Shown here: positions 9,595 through 21,897 of the stretch, in pieces | How the letters are laid out: the number at the start of each line of letters is the position of its first letter | Position numbering within the stretch: position 1 is the first letter of the stretch | Assembly (NCBI GenBank): GCA_003695705.1 | Contig: RFHU01000377.1 | Span: 1 to 64,000 of the forward strand | Source of the DNA: Planctomycetota bacterium | GTDB taxonomy: Bacteria > Planctomycetota > J058 | DNA: 64,000 nt | Direction of reading: 5' to 3' | Notes under the pieces: model-generated | Databases searched by the model: none | Told to the model about the DNA's origin: nothing | What the model saw: the letters and a program-made list of their open reading frames with translations, nothing else | Position numbers and translations under genes: made by a program

Positions 9595-12500
9595 CTAAGG
9601 ACGTCGCCAGAGCACGTCGATGGCGTCCAAGACCGCGTGCCAGCCGCGCAGGTCGCGCCGCCCGCTGCGAAGCGCCTTCAGATCGTGACGCAGGGCGGCG
9701 ACGAGGGCCCTGGCCTGCGCCGGGCTGAGCTCGGCGTCCCGGGCGCAGCCCTGGGCCAGGCGCCGCGTCGAGCGCAGGAAGGGCGGCGAACTCCCCGCGC
9801 GAAGCGAAGCGGTGGACTGGAGACCGATGAGCTGACTGCGCAGGCGAGCGAGGGCGCGTTCGCGCGCCTTCCCTTCGGGAACGAAACGAGCGGCGAGGCG
9901 GAATTCGAGGACCGTAACCAGGAGGGCCGCGGCCCGCGCTCGGGCATCCTCGCTCTTGGCAAGGGCGCTGGTGAGATCGGACCGCACGCCCTGGATGCTC
10001 TCCAGGACCTCGAGCACTTCCTTGGGCTTGGGGGTCTTCCAACCGCGCGCACCGCGCGTGATGGCCTCCAGGCGAGGCGCGAGGTCTTGGCTCATGCGAA
10101 ACAAGCCGAGTTCGCGGTGGGCGCGGGGATCGTGGTGCGGAGCCAGGTAGGTGGCGAGGTTGAGGAAGCCCCGCACGTCTTCCGCATCGCTCCCAGCCCG
10201 CAGCGAGAGATCGACGGCGACTTCCGCGGCGCGCGCTGCGTCGACACGCGCCAGCTCGACCAGCTCGTCGCGGATCTCCGGTGTGAAGCGCGGATCCTGA
10301 GCGAAGCTCGCCCGGACGCGCAGCTCCAGCGCGCCGAGATGCCTTGGAGCGACTTCGAGGACCCGCTCGACGGCGCGGGCCGCCGCCCGTGGGTCGCCGC
10401 GGGCCATCTGCGCTTCGGCCAAGGCCAAGCCTGCGCGGGCGGCAAAGGGTGAGCTCGGATGCGCCAGCGAGGGCAAGGCCTTTACGGCCTGTTCGAGGAA
10501 GGGCCCGCCCAAAGCGATGCGGCGGATCTGCTCGCGGAGTCGCTGCCGCTCACCGGCGAACGGACGGCGCAAGGGAGGACAACGAAGTTCGAGGACGTGA
10601 TCGTCGTCCGTCGCCGCGACCAAGGTCGGCGCTGCGCTGCGTTCGCTCGTCCCGTGGGCGGTCGATCCGCCGAGCGAGCGCAGCCAGGGGCGAAGCCCTT
10701 CGGAATGCCGTCGTTCGCCAAGGTAGGCACCGTCGCGAAGGGCAAAGAAGAGGAGCACGCCCGTCGGCGCGACCACCGCCACCGCCGCCTCGCGCTCCTC
10801 GCGACGGGGAAGCACCACGGGCTCGCTGGCGCGCGCGCCGGGGCGCCCCGCGGGGAGGACCCGCGCCCAGAGCGGCCGTCCGCTGGCCGCGTCGTAGACG
10901 CGAAGCTCGGAGCGGTCGTCGAGTCCAGAGCGGGTAAGGACGAGGGCAGGACGGGTCGTGCCGCCGAGGACGGCACCGAACACTTCGCCCCTTGCCCCAT
11001 GGGTCCCGAAGTCGGCCGACCACACGAACTCACCATCGCTGCGGCGCAGGGCCAGCGCCCGCGTCGAGGTCACCGCGACCACGAGCCGCGGGAGGGCCTC
11101 GTGGCCCAGCAGGCGCAGGGGAGCGTCGGCCTCCCCCTTCGGCGCCTCGTCGCTCTCGAGAGGACGGGTCCAGAGGCGCTTCCCCGTGGGGGTGTAGGCC
11201 ACGACCCCGCCAACCTTCCCCCCCCCAAGGGCGGTGGCGCCGACGCACACGGACGAGCCCCGCGCGCCGCGGAGGCAGGCGGGACCGGCCCACTCCTCCA
11301 CCGCAGGGCCGCGGTTGGTCTTGTCGTTCCAGCGCTCCTCCCCCGTTCCGGAATCGAGGAGCGCGAGGGGGGCGCCGACCAGGACCTCCGCGTCGCCGTC
11401 TCCATCCAAGTCTTGCTCGAGCGCGCTCAGGCCGCTCAGAGGTCGCTCCAGGGGCCCCCAAGCCCGCTTCCAGCCCTCGGAGCCTCCCGCGAAGCGGAGC
11501 AGGAAGGGGACGCCGCCTTCGATCCCGCGGCCTGCGGCATAGAGCGCCGGCCGCTTGCCCGCCGTGGCGACGAGGTGCTCGACGCGAGCGGGAACCGGCA
11601 ACGGCGAAAAGGCGCGGCGCCCGTCGCTGGCCACCCGACCCGCCACGCGATCTCCAACGCCAAAGACGAGCACGGACTCCCCGCCCCACACGGTCGCAAC
11701 GCACGGCGCTCCGGGGAGGACCCGCAGCGGGGCCCGCCAGCGCTGCCAGTTGGGGTCGGGGAGAAGGGCAACCAGGGCGCGGCGGTCCGGCGCTGGTGCG
11801 AGCACCTCGCTGGTCCCGTCCCGATCGAGGTCCGCCGCCAGCGGGACGTAGTCTCGCACCGTCCACGGGGTGGGCTCGGCGCTCCGGTCGGGTGCTGGAA
11901 CCCACCCGTCCTTCTCCAGCCGGAAGCAAGCACCGGTCGTGCTCCACAGCAGGGGCCCCGCCGGGGTGGACAGGAAGACCGCTCGGGAACCCAAGGCGAG
12001 CTCGACCTCTCGGGGCCCTTTGGGGTCGAGGCGGTAGAGCCGAGCGCGACGGCGCTGGACGTCGCGCAGCATGAGCCAGGCAGGCCCGCGCTCGGGGACG
12101 AGGCCTTGAACCTCTCGGAAACGCGCGTCGGGCTCGCCGAGGCGGTACAGCGGCGCGGTCGGCTGAAGCGGGTCCACGACGTAGGCAGGACCCTCGCGAG
12201 GCAGGGCCACGATGGCCGGCAGGTCGCCGCGGCCGCGGCCGAGGGAAACGAGCGCCAGCCGGGGAGCACGCTGGAGCCCCGCCAAGGGAAGGACGGCTCG
12301 GCGGCGTCCCTCGGCGGCCTCCCACAGCTCGAGTCGACCGCCGTCCCGCTCGGTCCGGACAATGGCGACGAGGGTGGTCGGGTGCCCGTCGGCCTCGAGG
12401 TCGAGGACGACCGGGCGCGCGCGTGCTCTTGGGTCGAGCTTGTCGAGGCGAGCCGTCGCGATCCGTCCGTCGAGCGGGACACGGGCGACCCCCTCGGTGC

Positions 12501-14757
12501 TGGCGTAGACCAGTTCGGCAGGGCGCCGGCCCTTGGCAACGGCGACGGCGTGGGCGTCGAGATCCAGGGTGGCAAGCAACCGTCCGTCGTCGCCGCCAAC
12601 GACGGCAAGGTGCTGGCGGTCGCCGAGCAAAGGGTCGAGCACGCCGTCGCCATCCACGTCGATGGCATCGACCAGAACCTCGGCAGCCACCGCCACGCGA
12701 AAGCGCGGCCGGCCATAGCCTCCGCCGGGAATCAGGCTCAGCCGACGGCCCTCGGGATCGTCCTCCAAGACGAGCAGATCCAAGGCGCCGTCGCCGTCGA
12801 CGTCGCGAACGAGCGGCGGGGCGGCCAGCGTCCCGTGGAGGGGAACGCGGTAGGCCTGCAGCGGGACGAGCGTCATGCGCCGCCGAACCGCCTCACCCCG
12901 CTCGAGCTCGAGTTCGAGCACCTGCGGCAGGTAGCCCCGCTTGGTCGCGACGATGCGCTGCTCCGCGCCGAGGAGCTTCACGGGCGCCGCGTAGGCCTGC
13001 TCGTCGCCCTCGCGGCGGATGGTGACATCTTCGGGGTCGCACTCCACCTCCACTCCGGACGGGTCCGGATCGAGGCGGAGGTTCACCTTGGTCTGCACGC
13101 CGCCGGGTGCGACCTCGACCCGTTGCGGAGGAGGCGCGTGGTAGCCGGGCTTGCTGGCCCGCACCGTGTAGGTCCCCGCGAGGAACTGCTCGAAGAAAGG
13201 AGCGGTCGCTCTGTAGACCGCACGTCCGCTCTGTTCGACGGTGACCGTGGCCCCCGGGGGATCCGTGGCAACGCGCAGAGCCCCCTTGCGCGACACGAGG
13301 GTGGTGGTGAGGGGGGTGGTGAGCCCGTGGCGGATGAGCACCGTGTCGGCGCCCGGCGCCTGCTCGAGGTGGTCGGGATGGAAGAAGCGCAGCCGGTGGA
13401 GGCCGGCGGGGAGCTCCACCCGCAGCGTTCCCCCGGAGGGAACGACCCCTCGCTCCTCTCCGTCGACCTTGAGCACCACATCGCCCGGAGAGCCGGAGAT
13501 GCTCACCTCCAGGACACCGGGCAGCGTCGCGTAGTAGATCACGGCGGCGAGGAAGACGGCGAAGAAGCCGGAGAAGCCGGCGACGAGGCCGGGATGCCGG
13601 CGCCCCCAACGGGCCAGGCGGCGCGGCAGCCCGGGCGCCTGCGCGGAGATGCTGCGGTCGGCGAGGAAGGCCGCCAGGTCGTCGGCCATCTCCTGGGCAC
13701 GCTGGTAGCGCGCGGTCTTCTCCTTCTCGAGGGCCTTCAGGCAGATGGTCGCGACGTCGAGCGGGACCTCGGGGTTCTTCTTCTGGGGAGAGGGCGGATC
13801 GACATCGCAGATCTTCTTGGCCAGTTCCAAGAAGGTAGGCGCCTCGAAGGGCGGGTGCCCGGTGAGCATCTCGTAGAAGGTCGCGCCGATGGCGTAGACG
13901 TCGGTCCGGCCGTCGATCTTGTCGAGTTGTCCTCGCACCTGCTCGGGAGCCATGTAGGCGGGGGTGCCCACGGCAGCCCCGGTGCGGGTGAGTCGATCGT
14001 CCTCCCCGCCTTCGGAGAGCACGGCGAGGCCGAAGTCGGTCACCCGGGCTTCGCCGTGGGCGTCGACGAGGATGTTCGCCGGCTTGATGTCGCGGTGGAC
14101 GACGTCCCGTTCGTGCGCGTAGCCGACGGCCTCGGCCGTCTTGCGGATGATGTGCACGGCACGGCGGGGAGTCATTTCGCCCAAAGCGATCAACTCCGCC
14201 ACGGAACGGCCGTCCACCATCTCCATGGCGATGTAGTGGTACCCCTCGTCCTCTCCGGCTTCGTAGACGCGGACGATGTTGGGGTGATCGAGGCGGGCGG
14301 CGAGGCGGGCTTCGCGCTTGAATCGCTGCACGGCCCGAGGGCTGGGCGCGGCTCCGTCCTTGAGGAGGAGCTTGAGAGCCACCTCCCGGCGGAGTTCGGT
14401 GTCGCGCGCGTGGTAGACCGCCCCCATGGCGCCGGCGCCGAGGAGGCGAAGGATCTCGTACTTGCCGAGCTTCTTGAGGGGGGGATGCCCGCCGTCGTAG
14501 GCGTCAGGGTCTTCGCGCGCGAGGCGATCGCGACCGACCACCGTCGCGCGGCGCTTGGCGCCGTCGTTCGCGGAGGCGCGCTTGAGCCGCGCGGCCTCCC
14601 CCGCGTCCAGCGCGCCCATGTCCACGAGGATGCTCGCAAGCGAGCGGTCCGGCGCGTCCCACTTCTTGCGTTCGACCGCTTCGCGGACCAGGTTTGCGGT
14701 GAGGATGCGTTCGCGCATTGCCAGGCGAACGAACGCCAGCTCCTCCCCCGTGATCAT
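9595..14757 (-). CDS. Giant eukaryote-like Ser/Thr protein kinase with TM helix, PEGA-like repeats, FG-GAP/PQQ-like region and C-terminal helical region
   Basis: Kinase motifs [70 protein letters not shown]-like PPGATVTV..., [16 protein letters not shown] and [11 protein letters not shown] calcium-loop repeats. Start taken as ATG at 14757. Confidence 0.85.
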   Translation of the reverse strand: MITGEELAFVRLAMRERILTANLVREAVERKKWDAPDRSLASILVDMGALDAGEAARLKRASANDGAKRRATVVGRDRLAREDPDAYDGGHPPLKKLGKYEILRLLGAGAMGAVYHARDTELRREVALKLLLKDGAAPSPRAVQRFKREARLAARLDHPNIVRVYEAGEDEGYHYIAMEMVDGRSVAELIALGEMTPRRAVHIIRKTAEAVGYAHERDVVHRDIKPANILVDAHGEARVTDFGLAVLSEGGEDDRLTRTGAAVGTPAYMAPEQVRGQLDKIDGRTDVYAIGATFYEMLTGHPPFEAPTFLELAKKICDVDPPSPQKKNPEVPLDVATICLKALEKEKTARYQRAQEMADDLAAFLADRSISAQAPGLPRRLARWGRRHPGLVAGFSGFFAVFLAAVIYYATLPGVLEVSISGSPGDVVLKVDGEERGVVPSGGTLRVELPAGLHRLRFFHPDHLEQAPGADTVLIRHGLTTPLTTTLVSRKGALRVATDPPGATVTVEQSGRAVYRATAPFFEQFLAGTYTVRASKPGYHAPPPQRVEVAPGGVQTKVNLRLDPDPSGVEVECDPEDVTIRREGDEQAYAAPVKLLGAEQRIVATKRGYLPQVLELELERGEAVRRRMTLVPLQAYRVPLHGTLAAPPLVRDVDGDGALDLLVLEDDPEGRRLSLIPGGGYGRPRFRVAVAAEVLVDAIDVDGDGVLDPLLGDRQHLAVVGGDDGRLLATLDLDAHAVAVAKGRRPAELVYASTEGVARVPLDGRIATARLDKLDPRARARPVVLDLEADGHPTTLVAIVRTERDGGRLELWEAAEGRRRAVLPLAGLQRAPRLALVSLGRGRGDLPAIVALPREGPAYVVDPLQPTAPLYRLGEPDARFREVQGLVPERGPAWLMLRDVQRRRARLYRLDPKGPREVELALGSRAVFLSTPAGPLLWSTTGACFRLEKDGWVPAPDRSAEPTPWTVRDYVPLAADLDRDGTSEVLAPAPDRRALVALLPDPNWQRWRAPLRVLPGAPCVATVWGGESVLVFGVGDRVAGRVASDGRRAFSPLPVPARVEHLVATAGKRPALYAAGRGIEGGVPFLLRFAGGSEGWKRAWGPLERPLSGLSALEQDLDGDGDAEVLVGAPLALLDSGTGEERWNDKTNRGPAVEEWAGPACLRGARGSSVCVGATALGGGKVGGVVAYTPTGKRLWTRPLESDEAPKGEADAPLRLLGHEALPRLVVAVTSTRALALRRSDGEFVWSADFGTHGARGEVFGAVLGGTTRPALVLTRSGLDDRSELRVYDAASGRPLWARVLPAGRPGARASEPVVLPRREEREAAVAVVAPTGVLLFFALRDGAYLGERRHSEGLRPWLRSLGGSTAHGTSERSAAPTLVAATDDDHVLELRCPPLRRPFAGERQRLREQIRRIALGGPFLEQAVKALPSLAHPSSPFAARAGLALAEAQMARGDPRAAARAVERVLEVAPRHLGALELRVRASFAQDPRFTPEIRDELVELARVDAARAAEVAVDLSLRAGSDAEDVRGFLNLATYLAPHHDPRAHRELGLFRMSQDLAPRLEAITRGARGWKTPKPKEVLEVLESIQGVRSDLTSALAKSEDARARAAALLVTVLEFRLAARFVPEGKARERALARLRSQLIGLQSTASLRAGSSPPFLRSTRRLAQGCARDAELSPAQARALVAALRHDLKALRSGRRDLRGWHAVLDAIDVLWRRP

Positions 14758-14821
14758 TCCGCGATCATACCGCCGGCTCCCCGCGGCGCGCACGCGGGGA
14801 CGACGGAGGCGGAGGAGCGCG

Positions 14822-16555
14822 CTACTGCAGCTTGAGCTCCGATACGTAGCCTGGAGGGGCCTTGTCGTTCGCCGCGCGGAACAGGCCAGCCCGTTCGAGC
14901 CCTTCCAGGTATTGTCGGAAACGGGTCAGGTAGCGTCCGTCGCCCGTGGTGAGGGCGAGTTCGCGGAGCGCACCGAGGACCGCCGCCGCCCCGAAGAGGG
15001 GAACCGTACTCCCCTTCTCCTCCGTGTAGACACGCCTCGCCGGGTCCCAACGCTCCTTGTCGAGGAGGGCGAAGACTTCCTTGGCGACGGTCAGGTAGCT
15101 CGAATCCGCAGCCGCTTTGAGACCGCGATGCGCGGCAAGCAAACCACGAATGGCAAAGGCCTGGGAGGCGAGCGACCGGGTCCGCTGTTGCCGGGTGGCC
15201 GTCCGAACGCTGTAGCTGTCGTAGAAGAGGCCGGACTGATTCTGCCTCCACGCGAAGAAGGTCTTGCAGAGCTCGGCGAGGAGGGTCTTCGCCTTCCCCT
15301 GTTCGACCTTGAGGGCGGCGACCTCGGGGCCCGGCTTGCCCCGGCGTGCGGGGGCCAGGCGAACGTCGCGCACGAAGGCTTCGAGGGCGAGGAGGAAGAG
15401 GCCGAGGTCCGTGGGAGTGAGCGTGGGACCCCGCTGGTAGCGGTCGGCCGTCGAGGAGACCTTGGCGCTGCCTTTCACGTCCACGTGCAGCTTGCTGATG
15501 GTACGGAAGACGAAGACGGCCACCTCGACCGCGTCGGAGTGGGTCGAGGGGAGGAAGATGCGCAGCAACTCCCCGCGCACCTTCTGGTCCTCGAAGAGGC
15601 CACGCAACTCCTCGGGGCCGGAAGGGTCGCTCAACTCGGCGAGCCGCGCCGCCGCCCAGAGCACCGCGGCTTGATGTCCGAGGCGCGAGGCAAAGCGATC
15701 TTCGCCCTCGGGGAGCGAGTACCTCGCACTGTCCCCGCTGCGCTTCGCCGTCCAGGCCTTGGGAAAGCAGTGGTCGCGTGGTTTGAGGCCGCGCAGGGAA
15801 CTGCGCGAAACGATGGCCCGGCGCTCCAGGTCGAGAACCAGGGAACGCTTGAGTTCCAACAGCTTGGCCGAGGCCGACTGGAGGGCGAGGAATCCGAACA
15901 GCCCGCCGGTGGGCGAGTGGCCAACCCAGCTCGCCTTCCCACCCCGCTCTTCGTCGTCGCGACGGGCGGTCAGCTCCTCCCGCGCGTAGGCGGCCTCCGC
16001 GAGGAGGCAGAAGCCCACGGCTTCGAGGGTGTAGGACTCCTCGCGGGGGGGAGCCCAGGCCCACGTGCTCGGGTCGTCATCCTTCCAAGGCTGACTCAGG
16101 GCGGCCCGGGCGCGGCGCACCGGCAAGAAGGTAGGCACGAAGCCTCGCGGGGGACGCTCGGCGCCCGAGCGCGCGGCGAACCACCCGAGGTCCCGGCGCG
16201 TGAGGTCTTCGAGGCGCGTCCCCGCCTTGCCGGCCTTGAGGAGCAGATCCCGGCGGTGGTGCTGGTAGACCGACACCGTGAGGGGCAAGCCCGCTCCCGA
16301 AGCCAGGGTCGCGCGAATGGTTCGCCCCGCGGAGCCGGCGGCGAGTTCGAGCGCCGCGCGGCGGTGGGGCCGGTCGGTGGGCCACCCGCGGGCGAAGAAG
16401 GTCCGGTAGAAGGGCCGTCCGCCCACGCACAGCTCGTAGGCCGCGTAGAGGGAGTCCGCCGTGTCGAAGCGCGCGTCCTGGGCCCTGGCGACCGGGACGG
16501 CGAGGGCGGTGCACACGGCCACCGCCGTGGCCGGGAGTCTGAGACCTCCCATCAT
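14822..16555 (-). CDS. Secreted hypothetical protein, helical (alpha/alpha toroid-like)
   Basis: Signal-peptide-like MMGGLRLPATAVAVCTALAVPVARAQ; helical repeats; family not recognised. Confidence 0.6.
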   Translation of the reverse strand: MMGGLRLPATAVAVCTALAVPVARAQDARFDTADSLYAAYELCVGGRPFYRTFFARGWPTDRPHRRAALELAAGSAGRTIRATLASGAGLPLTVSVYQHHRRDLLLKAGKAGTRLEDLTRRDLGWFAARSGAERPPRGFVPTFLPVRRARAALSQPWKDDDPSTWAWAPPREESYTLEAVGFCLLAEAAYAREELTARRDDEERGGKASWVGHSPTGGLFGFLALQSASAKLLELKRSLVLDLERRAIVSRSSLRGLKPRDHCFPKAWTAKRSGDSARYSLPEGEDRFASRLGHQAAVLWAAARLAELSDPSGPEELRGLFEDQKVRGELLRIFLPSTHSDAVEVAVFVFRTISKLHVDVKGSAKVSSTADRYQRGPTLTPTDLGLFLLALEAFVRDVRLAPARRGKPGPEVAALKVEQGKAKTLLAELCKTFFAWRQNQSGLFYDSYSVRTATRQQRTRSLASQAFAIRGLLAAHRGLKAAADSSYLTVAKEVFALLDKERWDPARRVYTEEKGSTVPLFGAAAVLGALRELALTTGDGRYLTRFRQYLEGLERAGLFRAANDKAPPGYVSELKLQ

Positions 16556-16800
16556 GCTCCTCCTCTGGCGGGCGCAAGCTAACACGTAACTCCTACCCCC
16601 ACAACGACCGGTCGTCCTCGCGGCGACCTCTGCGGCGTGACGCCCTCGCTCTGTCGAAGTGGCAGGGGCGGCCCTTCAGCCCTCCCGGCCCCCTGCCCGA
16701 ATGGCACCAAGACGTTTGCCACGCAACGACTTGGCCTCGGCACACAGCGTGCTTGCCGCGACGCGCCGAGCCCAACGTTCAACCCAGAGGGAAAGCACCC

Positions 16801-17097
16801 ATGGCGATCAACATTCGTCCCCTGAACGACAAGATCGTGGTCAAGCGCCTCGAGGCCCAAGAGAAGACCAAGGGCGGGATCATCCTGCCCGACAGCGCCA
16901 AGGAGAAGCCCCGCGAGGGCAAGGTCGTGGCCCTCGGAGCCGGCAAGCTGCTCGACAACGGCGAGCGGGCGAGCTTCCTGGTCAAGGAGGGGGATCGCGT
17001 GATCTTCAACTCCTACGCGGGCACGGAAATCAAGATCGAAGGCGAGGAGTACCTCGTCATGGATGAGTCCGACGTCCTCGCCGTCGTGGAGAACTGA
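16801..17097 (+). CDS. groES: Co-chaperonin GroES
   Basis: [37 protein letters not shown]... canonical GroES. Confidence 0.97.
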   Translation: MAINIRPLNDKIVVKRLEAQEKTKGGIILPDSAKEKPREGKVVALGAGKLLDNGERASFLVKEGDRVIFNSYAGTEIKIEGEEYLVMDESDVLAVVEN

Positions 17098-18783
<1,686 letters not shown>

Positions 18784-18812
18784 CCGTCCCCCGATCCGCG
18801 ACCTCCGCATTC

Positions 18813-18842
18813 CAGGCGGGCGCGCTGCGGCGCGCCCGCCTG
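18813..18842 (+). terminator. Strong hairpin downstream of groESL
   Basis: CAGGCGGGCGCGC-TGCG-GCGCGCCCGCCTG, 13-bp perfect stem, no U-tract. Confidence 0.6.
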
Positions 18843-18915
18843 CGCGTACTCGCACCGTTGCCCCTCCCGAGCCCCGAGCGGAACGGAAGCCTCCTGGGCA
18901 CAGAGACTTCGGCCC

Positions 18916-18946
18916 TTGCAACGGCCCCCCTCCCCTGATGTAGATT
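18916..18946 (+). promoter_or_regulatory. Possible promoter for the pilB-T-B-C cluster
   Basis: TTGCAA at 18916 and TAGATT at 18941 in a locally AT-richer stretch upstream of pilB; spacing 19 nt is suboptimal. Confidence 0.2.
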
Positions 18947-19011
18947 GATTCCGCGGCCTGGACTTGTGAGCGTGGCCGCTTCGGCGTGTCGGAACCGGCA
19001 GCGAGGGGCTA

Positions 19012-20727
19012 GTGGCCAAGAAGAAACTCGGCCAGATCCTGATCGAAATGGGCTACGTCACCCGCGAGGAGGTGGAAAGCGCCCTCGAATCCCAGCCCGG
19101 CAGCGGCGGCAAGAAGATCGGAGAGATCCTCGTCGAGGACAAGGCCTGCGACGAAGAGCAAGTCGCCAAGGCGCTCGCCCACCAGTCCGGGTTGAAGTAC
19201 TGCCAGATCAGCAAGCACCGGATCCCGCCCGAGGTCATCGGCACCGTCCCCAGGGAGGTCGCGGTCGAGCACACGATCTGCCCGCTCAAGAAGGGCAAGC
19301 GGGCGCTCATCGTCGCCAGCGAGAACCCCCTCGACTTCTTCGCCCTCGACAACCTCCGCTTCCAGCTCGGCGCCGAGGTGGAGTGCGTCATCGCCTCCCG
19401 GGTCGAGATCGTCGCGGCCATCAACCAGTACTACGGAGAAGTCCTCGGCATCGACGAGGCCCTCGAGGCCGTGGGCGGCGACGAAATCGACGTCTGCGGC
19501 GGGCACGAGGAGGACCGCGACGCCTACGACGACGACGACGACGCTCCCATCGTCCGCCTGGCCAACCAGATCATCGCGGAGGCGGTGAAGAAAGGGGCCA
19601 GCGACATCCACATCGAGCCCATGGAGCGCAAGGTGCGCCTGCGCTACCGCGTCGATGGACGCTGCGCCGAGCAAGAGCCAATTCCCAAGCGGCTACAAGG
19701 CGCGCTCCTCTCGCGGTTCAAGATCATGGCCAAGATGAAGCCGGAGGAGAAGCGGGTCCCCCAAGACGGACGCATCAAGATGCGCCTCGGAGGGCGAGAC
19801 ATCGACTTCCGCGTCAACTCCCTCCCGGCGACCCACGGGGAGTCCATCGTCCTCCGCATCCTGGACAAGGAAAAGGCGATGGTCGACTTGGAGAAGCTCG
19901 GAATGCACCCGAGCGACTACAGCAAGTTCACCAAGATGATCACTCGCCCCAACGGGATCATGCTGGTGACCGGCCCGACCGGATCGGGCAAGACGACCAC
20001 CCTCTACGCGGCCCTCAACAAGCTGAACCGACCCGACGTCAAGATCATCACCGCGGAAAACCCGGTCGAATACAACATCGAAGGCATCAACCAGGCCGAG
20101 GTCCACCACGAGATCGGCCGCACCTTCGCGGTGATCCTGAAGGCCATGCTTCGGCAGGCGCCCAACGTGATCCTCGTGGGCGAGATCCGTGACGAAGAGA
20201 CCGCTACGGTCGGGATCCAGGCCGCCCTCACCGGACACTTGGTCTTCTCCACCTTGCACACCAACGATGCTCCCTCGTCGATCTCGCGCCTGACCGACAT
20301 GGGGGTCAAACCCTTCTTGGTCGCCAGCGCGATCATCGCCGTGCTCGCGCAGCGCCTCGTGCGAAGGCTGTGCTCCGCCTGCCGCGAAGAACTCTCGCTG
20401 CGGGACATCAAGCCCTGGCAGCTCCAGGCGGTGAATCTACGGCCCGAGCACCTGCGCGGACGCCGCATCTTCGGCCCCGTGGGTTGCGAGAAGTGCGGGG
20501 GGATCGGCTACAAGGGCCGGCAGGGCGTGTACGAGCTCATGGAAATGACCCCGGCCATTCGCGAACTCGCCTTCGACGGGGCGCGCACCAGCGAGATCCG
20601 CCAGGCCGCGATCCAATCGGGAATGAACACTCTTCAGATGGATGGGGTGCGCAAGGTGCTCGAAGGCATCACGACCATCGACGAAGTCCTCCGGATCACG
20701 CACCGCCAGGATCTGCAGCTCGCCTAG
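19012..20727 (+). CDS. pilB: Type IV pilus assembly ATPase PilB / GspE with N-terminal MshEN domain
   Basis: KLGQILIEMGYVTREEVESALESQ / KIGEILVEDKACDEEQVAKALAHQ MshEN repeats; Walker A GPTGSGKTTTL; GEIRDEETA; zinc site CSAC...CEKCGGIGYKGR. Confidence 0.92.
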   Translation: MAKKKLGQILIEMGYVTREEVESALESQPGSGGKKIGEILVEDKACDEEQVAKALAHQSGLKYCQISKHRIPPEVIGTVPREVAVEHTICPLKKGKRALIVASENPLDFFALDNLRFQLGAEVECVIASRVEIVAAINQYYGEVLGIDEALEAVGGDEIDVCGGHEEDRDAYDDDDDAPIVRLANQIIAEAVKKGASDIHIEPMERKVRLRYRVDGRCAEQEPIPKRLQGALLSRFKIMAKMKPEEKRVPQDGRIKMRLGGRDIDFRVNSLPATHGESIVLRILDKEKAMVDLEKLGMHPSDYSKFTKMITRPNGIMLVTGPTGSGKTTTLYAALNKLNRPDVKIITAENPVEYNIEGINQAEVHHEIGRTFAVILKAMLRQAPNVILVGEIRDEETATVGIQAALTGHLVFSTLHTNDAPSSISRLTDMGVKPFLVASAIIAVLAQRLVRRLCSACREELSLRDIKPWQLQAVNLRPEHLRGRRIFGPVGCEKCGGIGYKGRQGVYELMEMTPAIRELAFDGARTSEIRQAAIQSGMNTLQMDGVRKVLEGITTIDEVLRITHRQDLQLA

Positions 20728-20748
20728 CCGCGGCGCCGAGGAACTGTC

Positions 20749-21876
20749 ATGCAAATCGACAAGATCCTGGACCTCGTCGTGGACAAGGGGGCGAGCGACC
20801 TGCACCTCGCGGTCGGATCGCCGCCGGTCGTGCGCTTGCAAGGGAAGCTCCGTGCCCTCAACACACCGCCGCTGACGCCCGAAGACACCCTTTCCCTCAT
20901 GAAGGCCATCACCTCGGAACGCTGCCAGCAGGAGCTTGCCGAGACGGGCGGGGCGGACTTCGGCTTCAGCTTCGGGGAGAAGGCGCGCTTCCGCGTATCG
21001 GTCTTCAAGCAGAAGGGGAACGTGGGGCTGGTGCTCCGGCAGATCTCCAACAAGCTGCTGACCCTCGAGCAGATCGGCCTGCCGCCGGCCATCAAGACGC
21101 TTCTCTCCAGGCCCCGCGGCATGTTCCTGGTCACGGGGCCGACGGGTTCCGGGAAGTCGACGACCTTGGCGAGTTGCGTCGACTTCATCAACAACGAGAT
21201 CGACGCCCACATCATCACGATCGAAGACCCAATCGAGTTCTACCACCAGCACAAGAAGAGCATCATCACGCAGCGCGAGATCGGGGTCGACGTAGGCTCC
21301 TTCGACGAGGCGATCCGCAGGGCCCTGCGCCAGGATCCCGACGTGATCCTGGTTGGTGAGATGCGCGACCTGGAGACCATCTCGGCGGCCATCACCGCGG
21401 CCGAAACGGGGCACCTGCTGTTCGGAACGCTCCACACCATGGGTGCTGCCGAAACGATCAATCGGATCGTCGATGCCTTCCCCACCAACCAGCAAGAACA
21501 GGTCAAGACACAGCTTTCGCAGGCGCTGATGGCGGTCATTTCCCAGACGCTCCTGCCGCGGGCGGACGGGAACGGGCGCATCGCCGCGCACGAGATCATG
21601 GTGCTCACGCCGGCCATCGCGCACCTCATTCGGGAAGGCAAGATCTTCCGCATCAACTCGGAAATCCAGACCGGCTCTCGCTACGGAATGCAGCTCATGG
21701 ACGACAAGCTGTTCGAGCTGTTCCGGCAGAAGAAGATCAAGTACCACGACATGATGGAGAAGTGCGTCAACCCCCAGGAGATGCTCTCGAAGGTGCGCGA
21801 GAGCGGGCTCGTGGGCGCGGGCGGCGGCGGCGGAGCGGGGCGGAGCAACGCTTCGGCCCGGGCACGCAAACGCTAG
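20749..21876 (+). CDS. pilT: Twitching motility retraction ATPase PilT
   Basis: GASDLHLAVGSPPVVR, GPTGSGKSTTLA, TIEDPIEF, GEMRDLETI, FGTLHTMGAAETINRIVDAFP. Confidence 0.95.
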   Translation: MQIDKILDLVVDKGASDLHLAVGSPPVVRLQGKLRALNTPPLTPEDTLSLMKAITSERCQQELAETGGADFGFSFGEKARFRVSVFKQKGNVGLVLRQISNKLLTLEQIGLPPAIKTLLSRPRGMFLVTGPTGSGKSTTLASCVDFINNEIDAHIITIEDPIEFYHQHKKSIITQREIGVDVGSFDEAIRRALRQDPDVILVGEMRDLETISAAITAAETGHLLFGTLHTMGAAETINRIVDAFPTNQQEQVKTQLSQALMAVISQTLLPRADGNGRIAAHEIMVLTPAIAHLIREGKIFRINSEIQTGSRYGMQLMDDKLFELFRQKKIKYHDMMEKCVNPQEMLSKVRESGLVGAGGGGGAGRSNASARARKR

Positions 21877-21897
21877 ACGCAGGTCGGAGCACACGCG

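Noticed and set aside
16702-16720. Possible sigma-54 promoter TGGCAC...TTGCC upstream of groES
   Set aside because: Spacing between GG and GC is 13 nt, not the required 10.
16586-16800. CIRCE element (TTAGCACTC-N9-GAGTGCTAA) upstream of groESL
   Set aside because: Searched by eye on both strands; not present.
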